Below are positions 9,901 to 16,688 of a stretch of 64,000 bases of DNA, piece after piece. Within the stretch, counting starts at the first letter, position 1, and each line of letters starts with the position of its first letter. The stretch is from an uncultured Ruminococcus sp. Its GTDB lineage: Bacteria; Bacillota; Clostridia; Oscillospirales; Acutalibacteraceae. Location: the NCBI GenBank assembly GCA_902777275.1, contig CACYTI010000012.1, positions 51,833 through 115,832 on the forward strand, given 5' to 3'. Below the pieces are notes generated by a model that was not told the DNA's origin, did not search any database, and saw only the letters and a list, made by a program, of their open reading frames with translations. Both the position numbers and the translations under genes were made by a program.

Positions 9901-10576
9901 CCGTCTTGCGCAGCTTGATTTCGACTACAACGGCAAGACAGACATCAACGACGCTACAATGCTCCAGAGATATCTTGCAGAGATGAAGCTCTCGCAGGGC
10001 ACCGTTACCGTTAACTACTATTTGACTTCCGGCGGCACTCTTGCCGATTCCGTAACCTTTAAGGACAGAGTCGGCGACGACTTGGTAGCTCCCACTGTTT
10101 CCAAGTTCGGTTACGCGCTCGATACAACCAAGCTTCCCGCTGTTGAGGGCAAGAAGGTTTCGTTCGGCGCACCCACCGTTGTAAACTACTACTATGTTGA
10201 GAGCAGCGACCTCACCGTTAAGCTTCACGTTAAGCACAGCGGCGGCGCCACATGGGATCCCAAGCTCTGGATCTGGAACACCGAGAACTACAGCGGCAAC
10301 GTATGGCCGGGCGTGACCCCGACCCTCAACCCCGCTACGGGCTGGATGGACTACACCTTCGAGTATTCCGACAAGGAGAAGAGCCAGTTCTACAACCTCA
10401 TCGTTTCCAACGAGGGCAACCCGCAGACCAGCGACCTCAACAAGTTTACAGACAGAGAGCTGTGGATCGTTATCAACGACGATATCGTAGAGAATCAGAC
10501 AAACTTCCTGAGCATCTATACGGCTGACCCCGAAAAGGTTTCAGATCCCGCTCAGTTCGAGGCTGTATTCGGATAA
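6956..10576 (+). CDS. Type I pullulanase with MucBP repeats, type I dockerin and C-terminal starch-binding module
   Basis: Secreted debranching enzyme of 1206 residues. Order: signal peptide (about 1-28, ending AGFAAES); N-terminal beta domain; GH13 barrel with FNWGYDP, Asp392 (FRFDLMG), Glu421 (WGEGW) and Asp520 (ACHDN); three MucBP-like repeats (about 740-950); type I dockerin 953-1016 (DVNNDGAITIDD, DYNGKTDINDAT); another MucBP-like unit; then about 1080-1206, a module with WDPKLWIWNTEN and VWPGV resembling CBM26-type starch-binding domains. The start at 6956 is chosen because AAGGAGG lies 8 bases upstream and a signal peptide follows at once; a 26-codon upstream extension lacks both. The dockerin implies attachment to a cohesin scaffold, giving a cell-bound starch-degrading complex together with the membrane-anchored paralogue just upstream. 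Confidence 0.95.
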   Translation: MRTSMKIVSSVLAVCMLASSSVLAGFAAESDSAVGANVDRNVAACEAIDKDYAYTGNDLGATYSPEKTVFKVWSPTATEVTLNRYATGSDSEEGAAKLGTVAMEKLMDGSKWTGVWTATVTGDIVNTYYTYTIKSAHPVSGEMQTAETQDVYSVATGVNGKRSMVCDLDSTDPEGWASDKHVLLDSQSDSTVWEVHVKDLSWDASSGVSDANRGKFLAFTETGTTLNGEGSFPTMVDYLKELGVTTVQINPFYDFQSVDEAGAPDQFNWGYDPQNYNVPEGSYSTNPYDGNVRIKECKQMIQALHNAGISVVMDVVYNHTYSNHKDYSCFQGTVPDYYFRKYYDEESGQDFFSNGSGCGNDVASERAMVNYYVAQSCMYWVNEYHVDGFRFDLMGLMDVELMNKIRTQMDEVDPRLTIWGEGWDLSTRSATYNFEGKRNYMATQKNAAKLDSRVGLFNDSVRDGMKGSVFHADEKGFITGVADSAKAVKAGVFGNSNSSYKSGWLARGPEQCVNYAACHDNATLWDRIADSYTHVGIKQGDPAYAERNEDALKANRLAAAIIYTSQGIPFILAGEEFARTKYGNENSYNAPADLNKLTWGSSVDYADLVAYYKGLMNIRKAFSPLTAPDKSYQSSIKFAGAFNDSTTLIYFTITNDQPGEWNKMAVVYNASPRQQTTLLNDTTVGTDYEWVILAKGDQAGLTPLGTATGKKISVPANSALIAVDKAGYEAAGITDENMGVVEVNFVDQKGKKLDGVDPIHLTGKVGTAYKTVPSAAVSEAYIFDRIEGNETGTFTAAKQTVTYVYRDAAKVTVNYVNEQGETLAPSVVLYGEPGADYTAPDCDTIPERYIFKEIQGSKTGKFTVEEQVVNFVYKDAMVVEVKYVYTDGTELAPSVTLYGEPNAPYTAPESDAIPEIYMFKEMDGEKEGTFGTEPKTVKFIYTDYVPESIRQYGDVNNDGAITIDDVSALQRILAEFDTADEARLAQLDFDYNGKTDINDATMLQRYLAEMKLSQGTVTVNYYLTSGGTLADSVTFKDRVGDDLVAPTVSKFGYALDTTKLPAVEGKKVSFGAPTVVNYYYVESSDLTVKLHVKHSGGATWDPKLWIWNTENYSGNVWPGVTPTLNPATGWMDYTFEYSDKEKSQFYNLIVSNEGNPQTSDLNKFTDRELWIVINDDIVENQTNFLSIYTADPEKVSDPAQFEAVFG

Positions 10577-10601
10577 TTTATCAAATCAAAAAATATTTTT
10601 G

Positions 10602-10630
10602 GCGGCACAGCGAAAGCTGTGCTGCTTTTT
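10602..10630 (+). terminator. Intrinsic terminator of the dockerin pullulanase
   Basis: Perfect stem GCGGCACAGC/GCTGTGCTGC with a GAAA tetraloop followed by five T. Confidence 0.92.
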
Positions 10631-10647
10631 GCATTTTACGTTTAAAC

Positions 10648-10905
10648 ATGGCTGTAGGGGAACCCTTTGCACCGACGTTTATTACCCGTCCGATTGTCGA
10701 TAGGAATACAAACGTTTTATTCAACGCCCAAGGGAGCCCGCAAGGGGCTCCCCTACAAATTAGTTTGAATTGTTTATTATACATCTATACATAATTGTAG
10801 GGGCGACCCTTGCGGTCGCCCTTGCACCGACGTATATTTCCCGTCCGATTGTCGATAGGAAACATAACGTTGATTCAGCGAAAAGGATAACGGTCTATCG
10901 TTTCG
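10648..10905. repeat. Dispersed repeat B, two head-to-tail units
   Basis: Two units share GTAGGGG...ACCC ends, hairpins with differing stems such as GGGAGCCC/GGGGCTCCC and GCGACC/GGTCGC, and a core reading CCCGTCCGATTGTCGATAGG followed by AACGTT and TTCA(A/G)CG. They are joined by a linker containing ATTATACATCTATACATAA. The same core and linker recur at 12985, 17975 and 63645. No gene is supported in this stretch. Confidence 0.75.
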
Positions 10906-10954
10906 GCAAACGCGCAAGGCAAACATCATATCCGCGTCTTTTGTATTTTTTATC

Positions 10955-10983
10955 TTGACAAAAAAAATACTTCGTGATATGAT
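10955..10983 (+). promoter_or_regulatory. Consensus sigma-A promoter of the padR operon
   Basis: Perfect TTGACA, 17-base spacer, TATGAT; the start codon follows about 25 bases after the -10 box. Confidence 0.85.
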
Positions 10984-11007
10984 GTATTTCATAAAGGGAG
11001 GTATGCT

Positions 11008-11343
11008 ATGGATATTCAGTTAAAGCGGGGGCTTTTAGATGTCTGCGTGCTGTCTGCCGTCAAAGACGGGGATTCATACGGGTATAAAATCATCAAGGAC
11101 TTAAAGCCGTACATAGAAATGTCCGAATCGACGCTTTACACCGTGTTGAAGCGGCTGGAGGCTTCGGGCATGGTGGCGGTCAAAACGGCGGAGCACAACG
11201 GCAGGCTGCGGAAATACTATCACATTACCGGCGCGGGTATAAAACGCATTGAGGAGTTTAAACGGGATTGGCGGGAGATCGTGTCAATCTATCGGTTTGT
11301 AATCAAGGAGGACAAAAATGACGAAACAAACGTTTCTTGCTGA
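11008..11343 (+). CDS. PadR-family transcriptional repressor
   Basis: A 111-residue winged-helix regulator. The motif GLLDVCVLSAV, the recognition helix region SESTLYTVLKRLEASGMV and the wing RLRKYYHITGAG are characteristic of the short PadR group. AAAGGGAGG precedes the ATG at 11008. It heads a three-gene operon: its 3' end overlaps the next gene by 26 bases, and the promoter TTGACA-17-TATGAT lies so close upstream that autorepression is plausible. The PadR, DUF1700, DUF4097 order is a recurrent set in Firmicutes, associated with envelope-stress-like control; the ligand here is unknown. Confidence 0.92.
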   Translation: MDIQLKRGLLDVCVLSAVKDGDSYGYKIIKDLKPYIEMSESTLYTVLKRLEASGMVAVKTAEHNGRLRKYYHITGAGIKRIEEFKRDWREIVSIYRFVIKEDKNDETNVSC

Positions 11344-11920
11344 GCTTAGCGAAAAGCTCTCCGATTTGCCTAAGGAGGATTTGCGGGAACAGCTTAGCTT
11401 TTACAGCGAGATGATCGACGATTTGAAGGAGGAGGGCTTTTCTGAGGAAGAGACCTTTCAAAAGATAGGAAGCGCTGACGAGGTGGCAGAGCGGGTTATT
11501 TCCGAGTACCGTCTTTCCGAAAGCGCCCCCGAGACAGCCAAGCCAAACCGCCGCGTGCGCCCGTGGGTAATCGTGCTTTTGGCGGTCGGCTCGCCGATTT
11601 GGCTGTCGCTGCTTATCGCCGCGCTTTCGGTGGCGCTCTCGCTGTATATAACGCTGTGGTCGCTGATAATCTCTTTCTGGGCTGTTGTCCTTGCGATCGC
11701 GGGGTGTTCGGCGTACGGAATCGCGTCGGCGGCGGTGTTCGCTTTTCAGGGCGATTTTCCAAGATGTATTGCAATGCTCGGCATGGGCATTTTCGGAATC
11801 GGCTGCTCTATCCTTTTGTTCTTAGGCTGCGTGGCTGCAAGCAGGGGAGTCGTAAGGCTGACCGTTAAAATCGTTTTGGGAATAAAAAATCTGATAACGG
11901 GAAGGGGACGTAACAAATGA
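11318..11920 (+). CDS. DUF1700 (HAAS-type) membrane protein
   Basis: 200 residues. Residues 1-70 hold the helical HAAS/DUF1700 region: FLAELSEKLSDLPKEDLREQ, FYSEMIDDLKEEGFSEEE and IGSADEVAERVI. About residues 80-180 form three or four hydrophobic helices (IVLLAVGSPIWLSLLIAAL onward). The protein should sit in the membrane with the helical domain in the cytoplasm and is thought to act as a signalling adaptor or anti-regulator. It overlaps padR upstream by 26 bases and the DUF4097 gene downstream by 4 bases (ATGA), so translation is coupled. The molecular role of the family is not established. Confidence 0.88.
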   Translation: MTKQTFLAELSEKLSDLPKEDLREQLSFYSEMIDDLKEEGFSEEETFQKIGSADEVAERVISEYRLSESAPETAKPNRRVRPWVIVLLAVGSPIWLSLLIAALSVALSLYITLWSLIISFWAVVLAIAGCSAYGIASAAVFAFQGDFPRCIAMLGMGIFGIGCSILLFLGCVAASRGVVRLTVKIVLGIKNLITGRGRNK

Positions 11921-12888
11921 AAAAAGCGGTAAAGGTCAGTTTGATTGTTGCGGGAGCATTTATACTTATTGGAGGCGCTGTATTTGCAGCGGGAATGACG
12001 ATGTTGAACTGGGATTTCAAAAGGCTGAGCAATGTTAAATACGAAACAAATTCATTCAGCGTGACCGAAAGCTTTGATAATCTGTCCGTAAAAGCTTATA
12101 ATGACGATGTGGTGTTTAAGCTGTCCGACGACAACAGCTGCAGGGTAGTTTGTTACGAGCAGCAGAAGATCAGGCATTCGGTCGGCGTAAGCAATAATAC
12201 CCTTGAAATCTCGGTGAACGACATGAGAGCATGGTATGAATATATAACGCTGTTTTCGTTTGATTCGCCTAAAACGACCATATATCTGCCGAAAACCGCC
12301 TATCGCTCGCTTACGGTCAATTTCGGGACGGGAGAAGTCGTAATTCCCAAGGACTTCGCCTTTGACAGCATAGAATTATCGGGCGCGACAGGAAACGTAA
12401 ATTGCTGTGCAAGCTCTTCCGGAGCAACAAAAATCGACCTGAGCACCGGCAATATAAGAATTGACGGCGCGTCGTCGGGAGAGCTTAGGCTAAAGACCTC
12501 TACGGGAGCGATAAATTTGAATTCCGTTGCCGTAAAGGGAGATTTAAACGCGGAATCGAGCACGGGCAACATGGTGTTCCGCGACGTAACCTGCGGCAGA
12601 CTTTCCTCGGACGCAAGCACGGGCAACATCAGGCTTGAAGGCACGGTAGCTTCACAGTCGTTCTTCATCGAGCGCAGCACGGGCAACGTTACCTTTTACG
12701 GAAGCGACGCCGTCGAGATAACCGTAAAAACAAGCACCGGCAACGTCAGAGGCTCCCTGCTGAGCGATAAGGTCTTTATCACGGACAGCTCAACGGGTAG
12801 GATAGATGTGCCAAAGACCGTGAGCGGCGGCAAATGCGAAATAACAACAAGCACGGGCTGCATTGAAATTTCTATAAAAGAAAAATAA
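11917..12888 (+). CDS. DUF4097 beta-solenoid protein with N-terminal membrane anchor
   Basis: 323 residues. An N-terminal hydrophobic helix (about 6-30) is followed by an exported domain made of repeated short strands containing the motif STGN or STGx (for example LSTGNIRI, SSTGNMVF, ASTGNIRL, RSTGNVTF, TSTGNVRG), at about 20-residue intervals. This is the pattern of DUF4097, a right-handed beta-helix-like fold sometimes called a putative adhesin. It starts in an ATGA overlap with the DUF1700 gene and is the last gene of the operon. The function is unknown; the operon context suggests an exported sensor or effector controlled by PadR. Confidence 0.88.
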   Translation: MKKAVKVSLIVAGAFILIGGAVFAAGMTMLNWDFKRLSNVKYETNSFSVTESFDNLSVKAYNDDVVFKLSDDNSCRVVCYEQQKIRHSVGVSNNTLEISVNDMRAWYEYITLFSFDSPKTTIYLPKTAYRSLTVNFGTGEVVIPKDFAFDSIELSGATGNVNCCASSSGATKIDLSTGNIRIDGASSGELRLKTSTGAINLNSVAVKGDLNAESSTGNMVFRDVTCGRLSSDASTGNIRLEGTVASQSFFIERSTGNVTFYGSDAVEITVKTSTGNVRGSLLSDKVFITDSSTGRIDVPKTVSGGKCEITTSTGCIEISIKEK

Positions 12889-12984
12889 TACAATGCTGTC
12901 GGGCGGATTAATTCTGCTCGAACAAGGAAATCAATTATACTCATTCCGGATTCGTATTATTCCTTAACTGTGTATGGGCGCTTT

Positions 12985-13142
12985 TCTGCGAAAACGGCTA
13001 CGGTCGCCCCTACAATTATGTATAGATGTATAATAAACATTTCAAACCAATTCGTAGGGGCGCACCCATGTGTGCGCCCGGGGGCGCTGAATCAAACGTT
13101 ATGTGTCCTATCGACAAATGGACGGAAAATAAACGTCGGTGC
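12985..13142. repeat. Dispersed repeat B, copy 3
   Basis: Contains the linker with TTATGTATAGATGTATAATA in inverse orientation to the copy at 10648, the hairpin GGGGCGCACCC/GTGTGCGCCC, and the core in inverse orientation (CCTATCGACAAATGGACGG). It occupies the gap after the DUF4097 gene and abuts the hairpin array at 13143. Apparent reading frames here are repeat artefacts. Confidence 0.75.
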
Positions 13143-13334
13143 TTCATGTGCCAACGGCACAATTCATGCGCCTGCGCAATTCATGGCAAAGCCTATTCAT
13201 GTCCAAAGGACAATTCATTCCTGTCGCCAACGGTTGATAATGTCTCAGACGTTTTCAATAACGGAAAGCTCCGCAACATGAATTTACTTTGTAATGAATA
13301 GCCTGCGGCATGAATTGAGCGCCCCGCGCTCATG
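13143..13334. repeat. Array of mini-hairpins separated by the heptamer ATGAATT/AATTCAT
   Basis: Four units in one orientation: GTGCC-aac-GGCAC, TGCG-cctg-CGCA, GGC-aaa-GCC and GTCC-aaa-GGAC, each followed by AATTCAT or TATTCAT (13143-13218). After a less regular centre come three units in the opposite orientation, each preceded by ATGAATT or ATGAATA: TAC-ttt-GTA, GCC-tgc-GGC and GAGCGC-ccc-GCGCTC (13278-13331). Stem sequences differ between units yet each is self-complementary. The right end overlaps the stop codon of the 137-residue gene. Confidence 0.85.
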
Positions 13335-13743
13335 CTGAGAGCGAAACTAACGAGTTTAGCAGGCGATCTCGCAGTCCCGGTTCCTCTGTCAGCTGCTCTA
13401 TGAGGTCGAGGGCTATGGGCAGGGCTTCTTCTTTTGTCCTTGCGAAATTTAGCTGACGGCTCAGCTCGGTTGTTTTTATGATACGCTGCTGAACGGTTCG
13501 CGCGTGGTTCAGCCATTCGTCGCGCTCTTCGACATGGGCAAGGTATTCTTGGCAGAACTCCTGCTGCTTCAGTTCACAGGTTTCCTTTGTCCATCCCTTG
13601 TGACGGTTATTATAGCCTAACCTTGTAAGCAGGCTGAAATATTTGTATTCGCCCGGCGGGAACTCGCTGTAATCAAGCTGCCCGTCAAATGCCGATTCTT
13701 CGAGCTTTGCGAATAATTCTTTATCGGAAAAATTGAGTTTCAT
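13330..13743 (-). CDS. Hypothetical helical protein next to the primase gene
   Basis: 137 residues, highly charged, without signal peptide or membrane helix. It opens MKLNFSDKELFAKLEESAF and is rich in predicted helix, with Gln/Glu/Arg-rich stretches (ARTVQQRIIKTTELSRQ). A GGGGG purine run lies about 6 bases upstream of the ATG. I recognise no family. It lies downstream of, and on the same strand as, the P4-type primase, separated only by two palindromic elements whose nearer end is 11 bases from this start. That suggests an accessory replication or regulatory protein of the same mobile unit, but this is inference from position. Its stop codon lies inside the mini-hairpin array. Confidence 0.7.
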   Translation of the reverse strand: MKLNFSDKELFAKLEESAFDGQLDYSEFPPGEYKYFSLLTRLGYNNRHKGWTKETCELKQQEFCQEYLAHVEERDEWLNHARTVQQRIIKTTELSRQLNFARTKEEALPIALDLIEQLTEEPGLRDRLLNSLVSLSA

Positions 13744-13754
13744 ATTATCCCCCG

Positions 13755-13880
13755 GTGTAGGGTAGTGTAGGGTTTAGGGCATTTTCTATAAACTCTCTAT
13801 ATTTTATATTTCTTATAGAGAATTATTATTTTTTTGTAAGTACAATTGTAAAAACCCTACAACTATACACAACCCTACAC
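13755..13880. repeat. Iteron-ended palindromic element, copy 1
   Basis: 126 bp. The left end is two 10-bp iterons GTGTAGGGTA GTGTAGGGTT; the right end is the inverse complement type, three iterons reading GTGTAGGGTT GTGTATAGTT GTAGGGTTTT on the minus strand. The A/T-rich interior holds a hairpin with CTCTATA/TATAGAG arms. Copy 2 follows with a 151-bp period. Confidence 0.85.
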
Positions 13881-13905
13881 CATTATTCTATTTCAGAAAT
13901 ATAGA

Positions 13906-14033
13906 GTGTAGGGTAGTGTAGGGTTTGAGGCATTTTCTATAAACCCTCTATTTTTTTATACTTCTTATAGAGAATTATTATTTTTTTTGTAAGTACAATT
14001 GTAAAAACCCTACAACTATACACAACCCTACAC
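13906..14033. repeat. Iteron-ended palindromic element, copy 2
   Basis: 128 bp, nearly identical to copy 1, ending 2 bases before the primase stop codon. The 25 bp between the copies begin CATTATTCTAT, resembling the primase 3' end (TATTATTCTAT at 14034), so the duplicated unit appears to include the tail of the primase gene. Confidence 0.85.
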
Positions 14034-14035
14034 TA

Positions 14036-16333
14036 TTATTCTATAATTGAAAATAAGGAAATACCATTGTAGTAATATCCCTTATTGGTTCTTACCTTCT
14101 CATACCTTTTTGATATTTCCGCGCCAAATCTTGTGTTTGAAAGGCAATACTCGTTGTTGCTCTCAGCCCAATTGCAGTAGCAGGCGTAGAGCGTTTTGGC
14201 GGCTACGCTGCCGCTGTTCTGACAGCAATCGTTCAGAAAGGCGGAGATCACGTCCATTTCGCGGCGGTACTCCTTTACGCTGTCGAGGACGGCGAGGGGC
14301 ATTTTCAAGCCCTCCTGCTGCCAGAGCGTGCAGCCGTCGAGAATCCATTTGAAAATCGCGGGCAGCTCAGCCCGCAGCTTTTGCGAAAGGTTCCTGTCAA
14401 CCTTGTCGTCGGGGATAGCGACGGTGAAGGGAATCATGTGTATTCTGCGCCATATTCCCGTATCGGTGCCGCGAATGACGGGCTTGTGGTTTGTGGCTAT
14501 CCACAGCTTGAACTCGGGCTTGAACTCGAATTCCTCGCAGTAGAGCTTTCGCGCCGTCACCGCGTCGTCGCCCGTAAGCTGCTTTAACAGCCCCTCGTTA
14601 ATGCGCAGACCCTCGTTCGGCTCTACGCTTGTAACAAGCCTTGCGCCCTTTAAACGCGCTATATCGCTGTTTATCGCGGAGCCTGATACATTCTTCATCA
14701 TAATAGTTTCGGGCTGGATATTCGTCGCGTAGTCGCCGAAAACGCTGCGGATCGCTTCAAGAAAGGTCGATTTGCCGTTGTTTCCCGTTCCGTAAAGAAA
14801 AAATACGCACTGCTCGGCGGTGGAGCCGGTCAGGCTGTAGCCGAGAGCCTTTTGCACGTAGCGAATCAAATCTCTGTCGCCCGCGAAAATATCGTTCAGA
14901 AAGCTCTGCCAGAGCGGACAGTCGGTGTCGGAGCCGAGGTCTGCGGCAGTCATTTTTGTTAAGTAATATTCGGGCTTGTGCTCCCTCAGCTCGCCCGTTT
15001 TCAGGTTGACGACCCCCGACGGAGTGTTAAGCGCCATGCGGTATTTGTCCAATTGCGACGGCAGAACGGGCAAATGGTGCTGCACCTCGGCGAGCATTGC
15101 GCGCTTGCTTTTGTTGAAGCGGCTTTTCTTCATATGCTTTTCAAACTGCCTTTGCATATCGGTTCCCTTGTCCGAGTCTATCTGAGCGTAAGCGCTCAGC
15201 TCGCAGCTCATCGCCTTTACCGCGCTGTCCGCCATGCGCTCGGCAGCTCCTATATTATCCGCGCACCACTTTTGGGTATCGTAATAATACCACTTCTTCT
15301 CGGGGTAGCAGTAGCGGACATTTTCGCCGAACAGGTCTGTAAACCGCTTGGCGTTGCCCATGTCGTCAAGGCTGTATAGCTTGGGCGCTTCGCTGTTATC
15401 GGCAGAGTCGCTTTGCCCGGGCTGACCGCCGCTTATCGTCAGCGAGCAGCTGCGCTCGGGGGGAATATAGACCTCGGTGCAGCCCGCCATAGCCTTTTGG
15501 ATAGTAAGAGCGCCATAGGTGGAGCTGCCCGTTTTTCTGTCCCATTTGTCGCGCATTAAGCCGGACTGACGGAACAGGCTGTCCATTTTGTCGGCGTTGC
15601 AGCCTGTCCAGAACGCGAGCATACTGCACAGCGCCAAGTCAGCCTCGGACTGACTGCCGTAGCCCGAGTAATCGCCGCTGTAGAGCGCCCGGAAGTGAGC
15701 GCCGTTTCTGCTGTTCATCGCCGTTTGCAAAACGTCGCTGACGGAAGCGGCAGCCGCCTGCCGCCTCAGGTTCGGCACAGGCTCTCTGCCGGCTCCCAAA
15801 TATTTGGCGTGCAGCGGCTTTATCCGCTCGGTGCCGTCGGAGATTTCCGCGTAGCCGCCGCAGCGGTCGCCCGTCATCACGAAGAACCGCCCGGTGTCGT
15901 ACATCTCGATTTTGTTGTCCGCGTTTCTGCGCCCGCCCTTTGGCAGCCTGCCGCGGCAGATGATGTGAATTCCCGTTTTGCTCTGACTGAGCTCGGCGTA
16001 GGAACGCAGCGTATTGATGAACTCGCCGAATATGTTGTTGCCGTCGCCGTTGAGATACTCCCTGAGGATTTCCTCACGGTCGTCGATATCGACGCCGAAG
16101 CAGCCCGAGCCGCCGAACATGAAGCCCAAGCCGCTGAACCTTGCCGACGCGCCGAGCGCCGTATCAAAATCTGCCCATGTTTGAGGGTTGTTCGACTGCG
16201 CCTGTCCGCCAGTATGCGGATTTATCGGCACCTTCTTCACGCCGCTGTGCGCCTTGGGGTCGGGAATCGACTGCCAGCAAACCCAGTTGGGAATGTTTTT
16301 TAATTCCTGAGGAATATTTTTGTATAGATTCAT
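14036..16333 (-). CDS. P4-type primase-helicase (prim-pol plus D5-like superfamily 3 helicase)
   Basis: 765 residues. The N-terminus (NIPNWVCWQSIPD, KVPINPHTGG, FGVDIDD) matches the prim-pol domain of phage and plasmid primases, with VDID as the probable metal-binding acids near residue 90. A linker with the D5-N region precedes a superfamily 3 helicase whose Walker A is FFLYGTGNNGKSTF near residue 505; LWIATNHKP is the motif C region. Such proteins start replication of phages, satellites and integrative elements by melting an origin and priming it. AAAGGAGG lies 6 bases before the ATG. No integrase, capsid or relaxase gene is nearby, so this is either a remnant or a minimal element. Palindromic iteron elements lie just 3' of the gene, and a 14-bp palindrome lies upstream. 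Confidence 0.9.
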   Translation of the reverse strand: MNLYKNIPQELKNIPNWVCWQSIPDPKAHSGVKKVPINPHTGGQAQSNNPQTWADFDTALGASARFSGLGFMFGGSGCFGVDIDDREEILREYLNGDGNNIFGEFINTLRSYAELSQSKTGIHIICRGRLPKGGRRNADNKIEMYDTGRFFVMTGDRCGGYAEISDGTERIKPLHAKYLGAGREPVPNLRRQAAAASVSDVLQTAMNSRNGAHFRALYSGDYSGYGSQSEADLALCSMLAFWTGCNADKMDSLFRQSGLMRDKWDRKTGSSTYGALTIQKAMAGCTEVYIPPERSCSLTISGGQPGQSDSADNSEAPKLYSLDDMGNAKRFTDLFGENVRYCYPEKKWYYYDTQKWCADNIGAAERMADSAVKAMSCELSAYAQIDSDKGTDMQRQFEKHMKKSRFNKSKRAMLAEVQHHLPVLPSQLDKYRMALNTPSGVVNLKTGELREHKPEYYLTKMTAADLGSDTDCPLWQSFLNDIFAGDRDLIRYVQKALGYSLTGSTAEQCVFFLYGTGNNGKSTFLEAIRSVFGDYATNIQPETIMMKNVSGSAINSDIARLKGARLVTSVEPNEGLRINEGLLKQLTGDDAVTARKLYCEEFEFKPEFKLWIATNHKPVIRGTDTGIWRRIHMIPFTVAIPDDKVDRNLSQKLRAELPAIFKWILDGCTLWQQEGLKMPLAVLDSVKEYRREMDVISAFLNDCCQNSGSVAAKTLYACYCNWAESNNEYCLSNTRFGAEISKRYEKVRTNKGYYYNGISLFSIIE

Positions 16334-16410
16334 ATGAACCTCCTTTAGTTTTTTAAAGGGAATATCGCAAAGGAGATACCCCCCTCACTATACAGCCCAA
16401 AATCCCCAAA

Positions 16411-16424
16411 AGTTGTATACAACT
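16411..16424. promoter_or_regulatory. Perfect 14-bp palindrome upstream of the primase
   Basis: AGTTGTATACAACT is its own reverse complement; a further half site (ATGCAACT) follows at 16425. A TATAGT-like -10 box on the minus strand lies about 20 bases closer to the gene, so a repressor bound here would overlap the -35 region. The site is clear; its regulator is not identified. Confidence 0.55.
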
Positions 16425-16436
16425 ATGCAACTCCGC

Positions 16437-16630
16437 AAAAAAAAAGCGCCGGTGGGCGCTATTGCCCGCCTTTGGAAGCGTTCAACTTATCAGGCGTTCA
16501 TCAACGGCGGGAAAAGAAGTTTCTTTTATAGCAAAAAAAGCAACGGTGGGCGCTATTGCCCGCCTTTGGAAGCGTTCAACTTATCAGGCGTTCATTAACG
16601 GCGGGAAAATAAATTTCTTTTATAGCAAAA
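16437..16630. repeat. Dispersed repeat A, two tandem full-length units
   Basis: Two copies of about 92 bp. Each has GCGCCGGTGGGCGC (second copy GCAACGGTGGGCGC), then CCCGCCTTTGGAAGCG, TTCAACTTATCAGGCGTTCA, CGGCGGGAA and a TTTCTTTTATAGC end. CCCGCC and GGCGGG form a second stem. They lie between the primase gene and the terminator of ackA. Confidence 0.85.
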
Positions 16631-16654
16631 AAGGAGCGACCGAACGGTCGCCCC
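16624..16654 (-). terminator. Intrinsic terminator of ackA
   Basis: Minus-strand stem GCGACCG/CGGTCGC with a two-base loop (TT), followed by TCCTTTTTT. Confidence 0.85.
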
Positions 16655-16688
16655 AAAGCTTTATTATATTAATGAAAAGCCGAAGTCA

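Noticed and set aside
12970-13301. Overlapping frames of about 90-100 codons
   Set aside because: They read through repeat B and the mini-hairpin array; composition is that of the repeats.
13330-16640. Complete prophage or integrative element
   Set aside because: Only the primase-helicase and one small gene are present; no integrase, structural, relaxase or clear attachment sites.
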